From contig JAJZVV010000023.1 in NCBI GenBank assembly GCA_021845595.1, positions 1 to 32,561 of the forward strand: a stretch of DNA of 32,561 bases. The letters are read 5' to 3'. Numbering within the stretch: the first letter of the stretch is position 1; every line of letters starts with the position of its first letter. This stretch comes from Pseudomonadota bacterium. Lineage in GTDB: Bacteria > Pseudomonadota > Alphaproteobacteria > Acetobacterales > Acetobacteraceae. Below the pieces are notes generated by a model that was given only the letters and a program-made list of their open reading frames with translations, was not told the DNA's origin and ran no database searches. This document shows positions 10,675 to 22,018 of the stretch, piece by piece. The position numbers and the translations under genes were made by a program.

Positions 10675-11382
10675 ATGGAACCGCTCAAGGCGCTGATTTT
10701 CGACGTGTTCGGCACGCTGGTGGATTGGCGCTCCAGCCTCATCGCCGACCTCGGCGCCTTCGGCGACGCGCGCGGCGTCAGCGCCGACTGGGCCGCCCTG
10801 GCCGATGCCTGGCGCGCCGCCTACCAGCCCTCGATGCAGCGCGTGCGCGACGGCACCCTGCCGTGGACGAAGCTCGACGATCTGCACCGCGCCACGCTGG
10901 ACACGCTGATCGAGCGCTTCGCCATTCCCGGGCTGGACGAAGCCGACCGCGCGCACGTCAACCGGCTGTGGCACCGGCTGCGCCCCTGGCCGGACACGGT
11001 GGAGGGCCTGAAGCGGCTGAAATCCCGCTTCATCATCGCCCCGCTCTCCAACGGCAACGTCTCGCTGCTGGTGGACCTGGCGCGCAACGCCGGCCTGCCG
11101 TGGGATACGGTGTTCGGCGCCGACGTGTTCGGCCACTACAAGCCGGACCGGGAGACCTATCTCGGCGCCTGCGCGCTGCTCGATCTGCCGCCGGCGCAGG
11201 TGATGCTGGTGGCGGCGCACAATGCCGACCTCGCCGCCGCGAAGCGCTGCGGCCTCTGCACCGGCTTCATCCCGCGCCCGACCGAATACGGCCCGGAGCA
11301 GGCGCGCGACATCATCGCCGAGGGCGAATGGGACATCGTCGCCGCCGACCTGCCGGCACTGGCGGCGATGCTCGGCGCCTGA
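10675..11382 (+). CDS. Haloacid dehalogenase, type II (HAD superfamily)
   Basis: This 235-aa enzyme has the nucleophile motif FDVFGTLVDW with Asp10 and Thr14. It also has the SNGN motif, HYKPDRETY with the conserved lysine, and VAAHNADLAAA with the Asn and Asp of the last motif. The family hydrolyses 2-haloacids to 2-hydroxyacids through an aspartyl ester, and the length is typical. HNAD replaces the SNAWD of characterised L-2-haloacid dehalogenases, so the natural substrate may not be halogenated. It lies 43 nt after the chemoreceptor gene and converges with a minus-strand gene 16 nt away. Confidence 0.85.
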   Translation: MEPLKALIFDVFGTLVDWRSSLIADLGAFGDARGVSADWAALADAWRAAYQPSMQRVRDGTLPWTKLDDLHRATLDTLIERFAIPGLDEADRAHVNRLWHRLRPWPDTVEGLKRLKSRFIIAPLSNGNVSLLVDLARNAGLPWDTVFGADVFGHYKPDRETYLGACALLDLPPAQVMLVAAHNADLAAAKRCGLCTGFIPRPTEYGPEQARDIIAEGEWDIVAADLPALAAMLGA

Positions 11383-11398
11383 CGCCGATCCGCCCGGG

Positions 11399-11599
11399 TT
11401 AATCCTCCTCCGGCTCCTCCTCCGGATCGGTCGCCTGGTCGTAGAAATCGGCCAGCTCCTCCAGCACTTCCTCCATCGCGGCGAAGCTCGCCGCGTCGGC
11501 GCTGACCAGGGCCGAGGTGCCGTCCGCATAGACCAGGCGCAGATCGACGATCACGCCGTCCTCGTCGCGCTCCAGCTCGATTGCCACCACCGGGTTCAT
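11399..11599 (-). CDS. Small acidic conserved protein
   Basis: This 66-aa protein begins [20 protein letters not shown] and ends in a strongly acidic run (DPEEEPEED). It has no membrane segment or recognised motif. The ATG at 11599 is 7 nt after GGAG; a GTG one codon upstream is possible but too close to that site. The strand-helix pattern and acidic tail suggest a small soluble protein of unknown function. It is followed head-to-tail by nothing on its strand and converges with the dehalogenase gene. Confidence 0.6.
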   Translation of the reverse strand: MNPVVAIELERDEDGVIVDLRLVYADGTSALVSADAASFAAMEEVLEELADFYDQATDPEEEPEED

Positions 11600-11669
11600 C
11601 ACAGGGCTCCGTCTCGATGCCGGCGCACCGTGCCAGCGCCGGCGTGGCCGCGCAACCGTGCCGCGCCGC

Positions 11670-12128
11670 TCAGCGCACGGCGAAGACGCGGTAGATCGGC
11701 CCGGTCTTTTCCCGCCGCCCGGTGCCGACGCCGACGACGTCGTTGAGCCAGGCGTAGCGCGCGTCGCCGGTCTCGAAGAACAGCGCGGTGCGGAAATAAT
11801 ATTCGGCCGGGTCCACCGCCTCGCCCGCGGCCAGCCGCGCCATCACCGGCGCCGGGCCGTTGCGCACGCCGCGATAGGTGACGTAGATGCGCGCCCCGTC
11901 GTCGGTCTGCAGCACCGCGCGCACGTCGAGCAGGGTGCGCCCGCCCGGCTGCACCAGCAGCGCGTCGCTGCCGCCGTTCAGCACCTCGCCCTTCAGCCGC
12001 GGCCCCTCGAACCGCCCGCCGGTGACGACGGCGAAGCGTCGCTCGCCGCTGCCGGCCGAGCCGCAATCGAACGGCCCGGTCACCGCGAGGCGCATTTCGA
12101 ACAGGAATTCGGTCTGGATCTCGCTCAT
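11670..12128 (-). CDS. DUF3237 family protein
   Basis: This 152-aa soluble protein matches the DUF3237 pattern: [22 protein letters not shown] near residues 37-58, [41 protein letters not shown], and a closing IYRVFAVR. The family is a small beta-barrel of unknown function. GGGAGAG lies about 7 nt before the ATG. It is transcribed divergently from the isobutyryl-CoA dehydrogenase gene across a 129-bp gap that must hold both promoters. Confidence 0.8.
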   Translation of the reverse strand: MSEIQTEFLFEMRLAVTGPFDCGSAGSGERRFAVVTGGRFEGPRLKGEVLNGGSDALLVQPGGRTLLDVRAVLQTDDGARIYVTYRGVRNGPAPVMARLAAGEAVDPAEYYFRTALFFETGDARYAWLNDVVGVGTGRREKTGPIYRVFAVR

Positions 12129-12257
12129 CGGCTTTCTCTCCCTTTGGCCCTCCCCGCAGTCTCGCCTGTTCGGCCGCCGCCGCCAAGCGGGTGGAGTTTC
12201 CGCGGGGCGCCAACCGCGCTAGCCTGCGGCCGGCCGGCCAGGGAGACGGCGCCCGCG

Positions 12258-13400
12258 ATGGATTTCCAGCTGTCCGAAACCCAGCGCGCCGTGCAGGACG
12301 CGGCGCGGGACTTCGCCCAGTCCGCGCTGGCGCCCAACGCCGCCGCCTGGGACGAGGCCAAGCATTTCCCGGTCGCCGAGCTGCGCCAGGCCGCCGGGCT
12401 CGGCTTCGCCGGCATCTATGTCGGCGAGGCCCATGGCGGCTCCGGCCTCACCCGGCTCGACGCGGCGCTGATTTTCGAGGAACTCGCCGCCGCCGACCCC
12501 TCCACCGCGGCGTTCCTGTCCATCCACAACATGGTGTCGTGGATGATCGACCGGTTCGGCACCGCCGGGCAGCGCGCCGCCCGCCTGCCGGCGCTGATGC
12601 GCGGCGATCTCCTGGCCAGCTACTGCCTCACCGAGCCGGGCGCCGGCTCGGACGCCGCCGGGCTGCGCACCCGCGCCGTGCGCGACGGCGAGCATTATGT
12701 GCTGGACGGCGCCAAGGCCTTCATCTCCGGCGCCGGCGCCTCCGATCTCTACGCCGTGATGGCGCGGACCGGCGGCGAGGGCGCGGGCGGCATCTCCTGC
12801 ATCCTGGTCGAGAAGGGCACGCCGGGCCTGGAATTCGGCAAGCCGGAGCGCAAGCTCGGCTGGAACTCCCAGCCCACCGCGCAGGTGCTGTTCGAGAATT
12901 GCCGCGTGCCGGTGGCCAACCGCATCGGCGCCGAGGGCGAGGGGTTCCGCATCGCCATGATGGGGCTGGATGGCGGGCGCATCAACATCGCCGCCTGCTC
13001 CCTCGGCGGCGCGCGCACCTGCCTGGAGGCGGCGCGCGCGCACATGAAGCAGCGCCATCAGTTCGGCCGCCCGATCGCCGATTTCCAGGGGCTGCAGTTC
13101 CGCCTCGCCGACATGGCGACCGAGCTGGAAGCCGCCCGCCTCATGGTCCACCGCGCCGCCGCCGCGCTCGACGCCGCCGAGCCGGACGCCACTCAGCGCT
13201 GCGCCATGGCCAAGCGCTTCGCCACCGACGCCGGGTTCCGCATCTGCGACGAGGCGCTGCAGCTGCACGGCGGCTACGGCTACACCAAGGACTACCCGAT
13301 CGAGCGCTATCTGCGCGATCTGCGCGTGCACCGCATCCTCGAAGGCACCAACGAGATCATGCGCGTGATCATCGCCCGGCGGCTGCTCGAAGCGAACTGA
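12258..13400 (+). CDS. Isobutyryl-CoA dehydrogenase-like acyl-CoA dehydrogenase
   Basis: This 380-aa FAD enzyme of the acyl-CoA dehydrogenase family has [11 protein letters not shown] as FAD/substrate-loop signature, [12 protein letters not shown], and the C-terminal [20 protein letters not shown]. The catalytic base is Glu362 in [10 protein letters not shown], the position used by short- and branched-chain (isobutyryl) dehydrogenases. Pairing with mmsB directly downstream (21 nt) supports isobutyryl-CoA to methacrylyl-CoA in valine breakdown. The usual enoyl-CoA hydratase and 3-hydroxyisobutyryl-CoA hydrolase are absent from this run. A short-chain or 2-methylbutyryl-CoA preference cannot be excluded by sequence alone. 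Confidence 0.88.
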   Translation: MDFQLSETQRAVQDAARDFAQSALAPNAAAWDEAKHFPVAELRQAAGLGFAGIYVGEAHGGSGLTRLDAALIFEELAAADPSTAAFLSIHNMVSWMIDRFGTAGQRAARLPALMRGDLLASYCLTEPGAGSDAAGLRTRAVRDGEHYVLDGAKAFISGAGASDLYAVMARTGGEGAGGISCILVEKGTPGLEFGKPERKLGWNSQPTAQVLFENCRVPVANRIGAEGEGFRIAMMGLDGGRINIAACSLGGARTCLEAARAHMKQRHQFGRPIADFQGLQFRLADMATELEAARLMVHRAAAALDAAEPDATQRCAMAKRFATDAGFRICDEALQLHGGYGYTKDYPIERYLRDLRVHRILEGTNEIMRVIIARRLLEAN

Positions 13401-13421
13401 GACGAACCCCGGGGGAAACGC

Positions 13422-14336
13422 ATGACCCGCATCGCTTTCATCGGCCTCGGCAACATGGGCCTGCCGATGGCCGCCAACCTCCTCAAGGCCGGCCACGCCG
13501 TCACCGGCTACGACCTGGTGCCCGCGGCGCTGGACGCCCACCGCGCCGCCGGCGGCGCCGTCGCCGACAGCCCGCGCGCCGCCGCTGCGGGGGCGGACAT
13601 CATCATCACCATGCTGCCCGCCGGAGCCCATGTCCGCGCCGTCCTCGCCGGGCCGGACGGGCTGATCGCGGCACGCGCCGGCACCGGCGCGCTGCTGATC
13701 GACAGCTCCACCATCGACGTCGAAACCGCCCGCGCGCTCGCCGCCGAGGCCGCCGCCGCCGGGCTCGACATGCTGGACGCCCCGGTCTCCGGCGGCGTCG
13801 GCGGCGCCACCGCCGGCACGCTCACCTTCATGGTCGGCGGGTCCGCCGCCGGCCTCAAGCGCGCCCACCCGGTGCTCGCCGCCATGGGCCGCTCCATCGT
13901 CCATGCCGGCGGCCCCGGCGCCGGGCAGAGCGCCAAGGTCTGCAACAACATGATCCTCGCCGTCTCCATGCTCGCCGTCTCGGAGGGTTTTGTTCTTGCC
14001 GACAAGCTCGGTCTGGCGCGGGAGAAAATGTTCGAGATCGTGGCCGCCTCCACCGGCCAGTGCTGGTCGCTCACCGGCTACTGCCCGGTGCCCGGCCCGG
14101 TGCCCGCCGCGCCCTCCAACCGCGACTACGCCGCCGGGTTCGCCGCCGCGCTGATGCTGAAGGACCTCAAGCTCGGCCAGGATGCCGCCGCCGCCACCGG
14201 CGCGCCCACCCCGCTCGGCGCCCACGCCACCGCGCTCTACCAGCGCATCGCCGATGCCGGGCTGGCGGGCAAGGATTTCTCCGTCGCCTTCCCCTTCCTC
14301 GCCGCGCGCACGCGCGCCGAGCTGGTGGAGGGCTGA
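13422..14336 (+). CDS. mmsB: 3-hydroxyisobutyrate dehydrogenase
   Basis: This 304-aa NAD-dependent enzyme oxidises 3-hydroxyisobutyrate to methylmalonate semialdehyde. The N-terminal Rossmann motif is FIGLGNMGLPMAANLLKAGH. DAPVSGGVGGATAGTL near residues 120-135 is the substrate-binding signature, and Lys172 in GQSAKVCNNM is the catalytic lysine. The C-terminal helical domain is complete, with LKDLKLGQDAA. It sits between the isobutyryl-CoA dehydrogenase and acyl-CoA synthetase genes with short gaps, which argues for a valine-catabolic operon. No mmsA (methylmalonate semialdehyde dehydrogenase) is in the window. Confidence 0.92.
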   Translation: MTRIAFIGLGNMGLPMAANLLKAGHAVTGYDLVPAALDAHRAAGGAVADSPRAAAAGADIIITMLPAGAHVRAVLAGPDGLIAARAGTGALLIDSSTIDVETARALAAEAAAAGLDMLDAPVSGGVGGATAGTLTFMVGGSAAGLKRAHPVLAAMGRSIVHAGGPGAGQSAKVCNNMILAVSMLAVSEGFVLADKLGLAREKMFEIVAASTGQCWSLTGYCPVPGPVPAAPSNRDYAAGFAAALMLKDLKLGQDAAAATGAPTPLGAHATALYQRIADAGLAGKDFSVAFPFLAARTRAELVEG

Positions 14337-14339
14337 GAG

Positions 14340-16049
14340 GTGTCGCGCGAGGCCTTCCGCGCGGCGCGCGACCTGCTGCTCGCGCACCGCACCGACCATG
14401 AAGCCGCCTACCGTGCGTTCCACTGGCCGGTGCTGGAACGGTTCAACTGGGCGCTGGACTGGTTCGACGCCGAGCTGGCCCAAGGTACGCACGGCGGGCG
14501 CCCGGCGCTGATCATCACCGGCGAGGGCGCCGCGCGCCTGACCTTCGCCGAGCTTGCCGCGCGCTCCAACCGGCTCGCCAACGCGCTGCGCGGGCTCGGG
14601 CTGAAGCGCGGCGAGCGCATCCTGCTGATGCTCGGCAATGTCGCGCCGCTGTGGGAGACGATGCTGGCGGCGATGAAGCTCGGCGCCGTCGTGGTCCCGG
14701 CGACGACCCTGCTCACCCCGGCCGATCTCGCCGACCGCTTCGCCCGCGGCCGGGTCCGGTTCCTGGTCACCGCCGGCACGGAGGCGGCGAAGTTCGAGGG
14801 GCTGGACCCCGCCGTCCACCGCATCGGCGTCGGCGCGGTGCCGCCGGGCTGGACCCGCTACGACGACCTGCTCGCCGCGCCGGCGGACTTCACCCCGGAC
14901 GGCGCCACCCACGCGGACGATCCGCTGCTGCTCTATTTCACCTCCGGCACCACGGCGCGGCCGAAGCTGGTGCTGCACAGCCACGCCAGCTATCCGGTCG
15001 GGCATCTCTCCACCATGTACTGGCTCGGGCTGCAGCCGGGGGATGTCCATCTCAACGTCTCCTCGCCGGGCTGGGCCAAGCACGCGTGGAGCTGCTTCTT
15101 CGCGCCGTGGAACGCCGGGGCGGCGGTGTTCATCGCCAATCTCGGCCGCTTCGCCGCCCCGGCGCTGCTCGACGCCATCCGCGATCACGGCGTCACCACC
15201 CTCTGCGCCCCGCCCACCGTCTGGCGCATGCTGATCCAGGAGAACCTCCCTGCCTGGCGCACCAGCCTGCGCGAGGTCTGCGCCGCCGGCGAGCCGCTGA
15301 ACCCGGAGGTGATCGAGCAGGTCCGCGCCGCCTGGGGCATGACCATCCGCGACGGCTACGGCCAGACCGAGACCACGGCGCAGATCGGCAACCCGCCGGG
15401 GCTGGCGCTGAAGCCCGGCTCGATGGGCAAGCCGCTGCCCGGCTACCGCATCGCCCTGCTCGATGCCGAGGGCGCCGAGGCGGACGAAGGCGAGGTCTGC
15501 ATCGATCTCGGCCAGCGTCCGGTCGCGCATCCGCCGGGACGGCCGACGGGGCTGATGCGCGGCTACCAGAGCGAGTCCGGCGGCATCGATCCGGTGGTCG
15601 GCGCCTACTACCACACCGGCGACGTCGCCATGCGCGACGCCGACGGCTATCTCACCTATGTCGGCCGCGCCGACGACATTTTCAAAGCCTCGGACTACCG
15701 CATCAGCCCGTTCGAGCTGGAGAGCGTGCTGATCGAGCACGAGGCGGTGGCCGAGGCGGCGGTGGTGCCGGCGCCGGATCCGCTCCGCCTCGCCGTGCCC
15801 AAGGCCTTCATCACCCTGGTCTATGGCGCCGAGCCGACGCGCGCGACGGCGCTCTCCATTTTCCTCCACCTGCGCGCGCGGCTGGCGCCGTTCAAGCGGG
15901 TGCGCCGGCTGGAGTTCGCCGAGCTGCCCAAGACCATCTCCGGCAAGATCCGCCGCGTCGAACTGCGCCGCGCCGAGGAAGCGCGCGCCGGCGAGCGGCC
16001 GGAGGCGGAATTCCGTGTCGAGGATTTCCCCGAATTGGCGCGCGAGTGA
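14340..16049 (+). CDS. AMP-forming acyl-CoA synthetase
   Basis: This 569-aa adenylate-forming ligase activates a carboxylic acid with ATP and CoA. It has the P-loop YFTSGTTARPKLVLHSH, the DGYGQTETT motif, the hinge region YHTGDVAMRDADGYLTYVGR, and Lys536 in LPKTISGKIRR as the catalytic lysine of the adenylation step. The GTG at 14340 is supported by GGAGGG 7 nt upstream, inside the end of mmsB, only 3 nt from its stop. The sequence is of the acetyl/medium-chain synthetase (ACSM-like) type rather than acetyl-CoA synthetase proper. Its place in the operon suggests a short branched acid or propionate-like substrate, which is inference. Confidence 0.85.
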   Translation: MSREAFRAARDLLLAHRTDHEAAYRAFHWPVLERFNWALDWFDAELAQGTHGGRPALIITGEGAARLTFAELAARSNRLANALRGLGLKRGERILLMLGNVAPLWETMLAAMKLGAVVVPATTLLTPADLADRFARGRVRFLVTAGTEAAKFEGLDPAVHRIGVGAVPPGWTRYDDLLAAPADFTPDGATHADDPLLLYFTSGTTARPKLVLHSHASYPVGHLSTMYWLGLQPGDVHLNVSSPGWAKHAWSCFFAPWNAGAAVFIANLGRFAAPALLDAIRDHGVTTLCAPPTVWRMLIQENLPAWRTSLREVCAAGEPLNPEVIEQVRAAWGMTIRDGYGQTETTAQIGNPPGLALKPGSMGKPLPGYRIALLDAEGAEADEGEVCIDLGQRPVAHPPGRPTGLMRGYQSESGGIDPVVGAYYHTGDVAMRDADGYLTYVGRADDIFKASDYRISPFELESVLIEHEAVAEAAVVPAPDPLRLAVPKAFITLVYGAEPTRATALSIFLHLRARLAPFKRVRRLEFAELPKTISGKIRRVELRRAEEARAGERPEAEFRVEDFPELARE

Positions 16050-16073
16050 CACGGCGCACAGGATCATCCAAGG

Positions 16074-16115
16074 CCAGGGCGCTGCCCTGGACCCGCCGGG
16101 GCCGGGAGGCCCCGG
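16074..16115. repeat. Pair of GC hairpins, possible terminator or dispersed repeat
   Basis: CCAGGGC (16074-16080) pairs with GCCCTGG (16084-16090), and CCGGGGCC (16096-16103) pairs with GGCCCCGG (16108-16115). A T5 run follows at 16127-16131, too far for a textbook intrinsic terminator. The element separates the valine-side operon from the leucine-side genes. Confidence 0.5.
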
Positions 16116-16143
16116 ACCCCAGGCCATTTTTGCGGGAGAGTTC

Positions 16144-16728
16144 GTGTTGAGGATTGTCATCCGATTTGCCGTCCTGCCACTGCTCATGGCCGGGCCGGCC
16201 TTTGCGGCCAATCCGCCGCCGAAGGAGCCGAGCTCGGCCGAGATGAGCCGCGGCCTTGCCCGCGAGGTCGCCGGCCTCGGCTACAGCGTCAAGCGCGATA
16301 CCAAGGCCAAGCCGGCCGCCGTCACCGTCACCCTGTCGCAAAGCGAGTATCTCGGCCATCTCGGCCAGTTGCGCCAGCTGCACATGATCAACCCCAAGCT
16401 TCCGGATGACTACGTGCTGAGCCACATCTATTCGACCGGGTTCTCGCTGCTGGTGGACTACATGCCGATCGCCATCAACGAGACCTTCGCCCCGCCCGGC
16501 GGGGCGAAGACGGTGCCGGAGCGCGCGCATTTCAGCGGCGTGCTGACCTATCCGGACGGCAAGGGCGGGGAGACAAGCGAGGAAGTGGTGTCGTTCGACT
16601 TCGACCGCGCGCTGTTCAAGCGCATCGACTGGGCGAAGTTCCCGCCATACAATCTCATGAGCACGGCGCCTCGTTTCACCATCGCGCCATCGATCAAGCA
16701 GAAGATGACCGAGGAAGCGCAGCCCTGA
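16144..16728 (+). CDS. Exported protein of unknown function
   Basis: This protein has 194 residues if read from the GTG at 16144; a TTG at 16147 is equally well placed, with GGAG at 16135-16138. The N-terminus is a clear signal peptide ([18 protein letters not shown], cleavage before ANPP), so it is periplasmic. The mature part has no cysteine and no recognised domain. Visible segments include [34 protein letters not shown] and [18 protein letters not shown]. It ends 13 nt before the isovaleryl-CoA dehydrogenase start and is probably co-transcribed, though nothing in the protein suggests a catabolic role. Confidence 0.75.
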   Translation: MLRIVIRFAVLPLLMAGPAFAANPPPKEPSSAEMSRGLAREVAGLGYSVKRDTKAKPAAVTVTLSQSEYLGHLGQLRQLHMINPKLPDDYVLSHIYSTGFSLLVDYMPIAINETFAPPGGAKTVPERAHFSGVLTYPDGKGGETSEEVVSFDFDRALFKRIDWAKFPPYNLMSTAPRFTIAPSIKQKMTEEAQP

Positions 16729-16741
16729 TGGAGGACGCCGC

Positions 16742-17917
16742 ATGGCGCTGAGCAACCGTTTCACCAGCCTCGATTTCGATCTCGGCGAGGCGGCCGACGC
16801 GCTGCGCGACAGCGTCGCGCGGTTCGCCGCCGACGAGATCGCCCCGCGCGCCGCCGACATCGACCGCGCCAACGAATTTCCCGCCGATCTCTGGCGCAAG
16901 CTCGGCGATCTCGGCGCGCTCGGCATCACCGTCGAGGAGGAGTATGGCGGCGCCGGGCTCGGCTATCTCGAACATTGCGTGGCGATGGAGGAAGTCTCCC
17001 GCGCCTCCGCCTCGGTCGGGCTCTCCTATGGCGCCCACTCCAATCTCTGCGTCAACCAGATCCGCCGCAACGGCAGCGAGGCGCAGAAGCGGCGCTACCT
17101 GCCCGGGCTGGTCGCCGGCAGTGCGGTCGGCGCGCTGGCGATGAGCGAGCCGGGCGCCGGCTCGGACGTGGTTTCGATGCGCCTGCGCGCGGAGAAGCGC
17201 GGCGACCGGTTCGTGCTCAACGGCACCAAGATGTGGATCACCAACGGGCCGGACGCGGACGTCGTCGTCGTCTATGCCAAGACCGATCCCGCCGCCGGCC
17301 CGCGCGGCATCACCGCGTTCCTGGTGGAGAAATCCTTCCCCGGGTTCGCCTGCGCGCAGAAGCTCGACAAGCTCGGCATGCGCGGCTCGAACACCGGCGA
17401 GCTGGTCTTCACCGAGTGCGAAGTGCCCGAGGAGAACGTGCTCGGCCGCATCGGCGAAGGCGTGCGCGTGCTGATGAGCGGGCTCGACTACGAGCGCGCC
17501 GTGCTCGCCGCCGGCCCGCTCGGCATCATGCAGGCCTGCCTCGACGTGGTGCTGCCCTACGTGCATGAGCGCCGGCAGTTCGGCCAGGCGATCGGCGAGT
17601 TCCAGCTCATGCAGGCCAAGCTCGCGGACATGTACACGACGCTGAACGCCGCGCGCGCCTATGTCTACGCCGTCGCCCGCGCCTGCGACGCCGGGCGGAC
17701 GACGCGCAAGGACGCCGCCGGGGCCATCCTCTACGCCGCCGAGCGCGCCACCTGGATGGCGCTGGAGGCGATCCAGTGCCTGGGCGGCAACGGCTACATC
17801 AACGACTACCCGACCGGGCGGCTGCTGCGCGACGCCAAGCTCTACGAGATCGGCGCCGGCACCTCGGAAATCCGCCGCATGCTGATCGGGCGCGAACTGT
17901 TCAACGAGACGCAGTAA
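16742..17917 (+). CDS. ivd: Isovaleryl-CoA dehydrogenase
   Basis: This 391-aa FAD enzyme converts isovaleryl-CoA to 3-methylcrotonyl-CoA in leucine breakdown. The assignment rests on the catalytic glutamate: Glu251 lies in [15 protein letters not shown], the position unique to isovaleryl-CoA dehydrogenases. The usual C-terminal glutamate is replaced by glycine in [24 protein letters not shown] and [15 protein letters not shown] are further family signatures. GGAGG lies 7 nt before the ATG. The gene is followed after 3 nt by mccB, whose product acts with MccA on the product of this enzyme. Confidence 0.94.
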   Translation: MALSNRFTSLDFDLGEAADALRDSVARFAADEIAPRAADIDRANEFPADLWRKLGDLGALGITVEEEYGGAGLGYLEHCVAMEEVSRASASVGLSYGAHSNLCVNQIRRNGSEAQKRRYLPGLVAGSAVGALAMSEPGAGSDVVSMRLRAEKRGDRFVLNGTKMWITNGPDADVVVVYAKTDPAAGPRGITAFLVEKSFPGFACAQKLDKLGMRGSNTGELVFTECEVPEENVLGRIGEGVRVLMSGLDYERAVLAAGPLGIMQACLDVVLPYVHERRQFGQAIGEFQLMQAKLADMYTTLNAARAYVYAVARACDAGRTTRKDAAGAILYAAERATWMALEAIQCLGGNGYINDYPTGRLLRDAKLYEIGAGTSEIRRMLIGRELFNETQ

Positions 17918-17920
17918 AGC

Positions 17921-19525
17921 ATGATCCTCCACTCCGAGATCGATCCGCGCGGCGAGGCGTTCCGCGCCAACGCGGCTTCGATGGGCGCGCTGCGGGCCGA
18001 GCTGCACGCGCTCCATGCGCGCATCGCCGAGGGCGGCGGCGCCGCGGCACGCGAGCGGCACCTGGCGCGCGGCAAGTTGCTGCCGCGCGAGCGCGTGCGG
18101 ATGCTGCTCGATCCCGGCTCGCCCTTTCTCGAACTCTCGCCGCTCGCCGCGCATGATGTCTACGACGACGCGGTGCCGGCGGCGGGCCTCATCACCGGCA
18201 TCGGCCGCGTCGCCGGGCGGGAATGCGTGGTGGTGGCGAACGACGCGACGGTGAAGGGCGGCAGCTATTTCCCGCTCACCGTGAAGAAGCATCTGCGCGC
18301 GCAGGAGATCGCGGCGCAGAACCATCTGCCGTGCATCTATCTGGTCGATTCCGGCGGCGCCAACCTGCCCAACCAGGACGAGGTGTTCCCGGACCGCGAG
18401 CATTTCGGCCGAATTTTCTTCAACCAGGCCAATATGTCCGCGCAGTCCATTCCGCAGATCGCGGTGGTGATGGGGTCGTGCACCGCCGGCGGCGCCTATG
18501 TGCCGGCGATGTCCGACGAGAGCATCATCGTCCGCAACCAGGGGACGATTTTCCTCGCCGGCCCGCCGCTGGTGAAGGCGGCGACGGGCGAGATCGTCAC
18601 CGCGGAGGAGCTGGGCGGGGCGGACGTGCATGCCCGCGTCTCCGGCGTCTCCGATCATTATGCCGAGAACGACGCGCACGCGCTCGGGCTCGCCCGCCGG
18701 GCGGTCGCGGCGCTGAACCGGCCGAAGCGCCCGACGATCGAGATCGCAGCCCCCATGCCGCCGCGCTACGATCCGGCCGAGATCGCCGGCATCGTGCCGG
18801 CGAGTTCGCGCACGCCGTTCGAGGTGCGCGAGATCATCGCCCGCATCGTCGACGACAGCCGGTTCGACGAATTCAAGCGCCTCTACGGCACCACCCTCGT
18901 CACCGGGTTCGCGCGCATCTGGGGCTATCCGGTCGGCATCGTCGCCAACAACGGCATTCTGTTCTCGGAAAGCGCGCAGAAAGGCGCGCATTTCATCGAG
19001 CTCTGCGCCCAGCGCGGCATTCCGCTGGTGTTCCTGCAGAACGTCACCGGCTTCATGGTCGGGCGCAAATACGAGGCCGGCGGTATCGCCAAGGACGGCG
19101 CCAAGATGGTGACCGCGGTGGCGACGGCGCAGGTGCCGAAATTCACCGTCATCATCGGCGGCAGTTTCGGCGCCGGCAATTACGGCATGTGCGGCCGCGC
19201 CTATTCGCCGCGCTTCCTCTGGATGTGGCCGAACGCGCGCATCAGCGTCATGGGCGGCGAGCAGGCCGCCTCGGTGCTGGCGCAGGTGCGCCGCGACAAC
19301 ATCGAATCCCGAGGCGGGGCCTGGACCGAAGCCGAGGAGGAGGCGTTCCGCGCGCCGGTGCGCGCGCAGTACGAGCGCCAGGGCAACCCGGTCTATGCCA
19401 GCGCGCGGCTGTGGGACGACGGCGTGATCGATCCGGCCGATACGCGCCGCGTCCTCGCGCTCGGCATTTCCGCCGCGCTGAACGCGCCGATCGCGCCGAC
19501 GCGCTTCGGCCTGTTCCGGATGTAG
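17921..19525 (+). CDS. mccB: Methylcrotonyl-CoA carboxylase, carboxyltransferase (beta) subunit
   Basis: This 534-aa subunit moves the carboxyl group from carboxybiotin to 3-methylcrotonyl-CoA, giving 3-methylglutaconyl-CoA. The N-terminal half has [42 protein letters not shown] and [18 protein letters not shown], typical of MccB rather than propionyl-CoA carboxylase. The C-terminal half has [40 protein letters not shown] and [16 protein letters not shown], which form the acyl-CoA and biotin sites. Length is normal. It is 3 nt from both ivd and mccA, so the three genes form one tight operon. The hydratase often found between mccB and mccA is missing. Confidence 0.95.
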   Translation: MILHSEIDPRGEAFRANAASMGALRAELHALHARIAEGGGAAARERHLARGKLLPRERVRMLLDPGSPFLELSPLAAHDVYDDAVPAAGLITGIGRVAGRECVVVANDATVKGGSYFPLTVKKHLRAQEIAAQNHLPCIYLVDSGGANLPNQDEVFPDREHFGRIFFNQANMSAQSIPQIAVVMGSCTAGGAYVPAMSDESIIVRNQGTIFLAGPPLVKAATGEIVTAEELGGADVHARVSGVSDHYAENDAHALGLARRAVAALNRPKRPTIEIAAPMPPRYDPAEIAGIVPASSRTPFEVREIIARIVDDSRFDEFKRLYGTTLVTGFARIWGYPVGIVANNGILFSESAQKGAHFIELCAQRGIPLVFLQNVTGFMVGRKYEAGGIAKDGAKMVTAVATAQVPKFTVIIGGSFGAGNYGMCGRAYSPRFLWMWPNARISVMGGEQAASVLAQVRRDNIESRGGAWTEAEEEAFRAPVRAQYERQGNPVYASARLWDDGVIDPADTRRVLALGISAALNAPIAPTRFGLFRM

Positions 19526-19528
19526 CCC

Positions 19529-21505
<1,977 letters not shown>

Positions 21506-21508
21506 CCC

Positions 21509-22018
21509 TCATCGCGGCCGGCGCAGCAGCAGCCGCGTGACGCCGACATTGCCGCCCGGATGGGTGGCGGCGAGGACCAGCGGGCGCAGCGACGGCAGGT
21601 TCAGCCACAGCGGCAATTCGCGCCGGATCGCCCCGCCGCCCTCGCCGGAGCCGCGGCCGGTGATGACGTCCAGGCAGCGCAGCCCGCCGGCCTGCGCCTC
21701 GTGCAGCGTCGTCTCCAGCGCCTGGCGGGCGCGGGCGAGGGTGTGGAAATGCAGATCGAGCGTGCGCTCGGGCGCGATCCGCCCGGCGCGCAGCCGGCCC
21801 CAGGTGCCGCCATCCAGCCCGCCCGGCGCGGCGCCGATGGCGAGCGGGGCGAGCGGCGCGCCGGGGCGGCGAACCCGGGGCGCGACGGGGCGCGGCGCCG
21901 GCGCGGACACCGCGGGCGCCGGCGGCTGGGGCGGGGCGGCGCGTCCGGCGAGCGGGCGGACGGTGCCGAGATAGCTCGCCCAGGCCTCCCGGTCCTCCGC
22001 GCTCGGGCGCGGGCTCAT
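21509..22018 (-). CDS. Smr-domain protein (putative DNA/RNA endonuclease)
   Basis: This 169-aa protein has a proline/alanine-rich N-terminal half (to about residue 75) and a C-terminal Smr domain. The domain is seen in LDLHFHTLARARQALETTL (LDLHG-like motif with HFH), CLDVITGRGSGEGGGAIRREL and a closing GNVGVTRLLLRR. Smr domains of MutS2 relatives are nucleases acting on branched DNA or on RNA. The start at 22018 overlaps the lutC stop in an ATGA, which fixes it against longer upstream frames. In many alphaproteobacteria an smr gene lies next to mltA (recalled, not searched); here lutABC separates them. Confidence 0.85.
   Translation of the reverse strand: MSPRPSAEDREAWASYLGTVRPLAGRAAPPQPPAPAVSAPAPRPVAPRVRRPGAPLAPLAIGAAPGGLDGGTWGRLRAGRIAPERTLDLHFHTLARARQALETTLHEAQAGGLRCLDVITGRGSGEGGGAIRRELPLWLNLPSLRPLVLAATHPGGNVGVTRLLLRRPR

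Noticed and set aside
12219-16211. 1330-aa open frame on the minus strand
   Set aside because: It lies opposite isobutyryl-CoA dehydrogenase, mmsB and the acyl-CoA synthetase, is rich in Arg, Gly, His and Ala, and has no recognisable domain. It is an artefact of G/C-ending codons.
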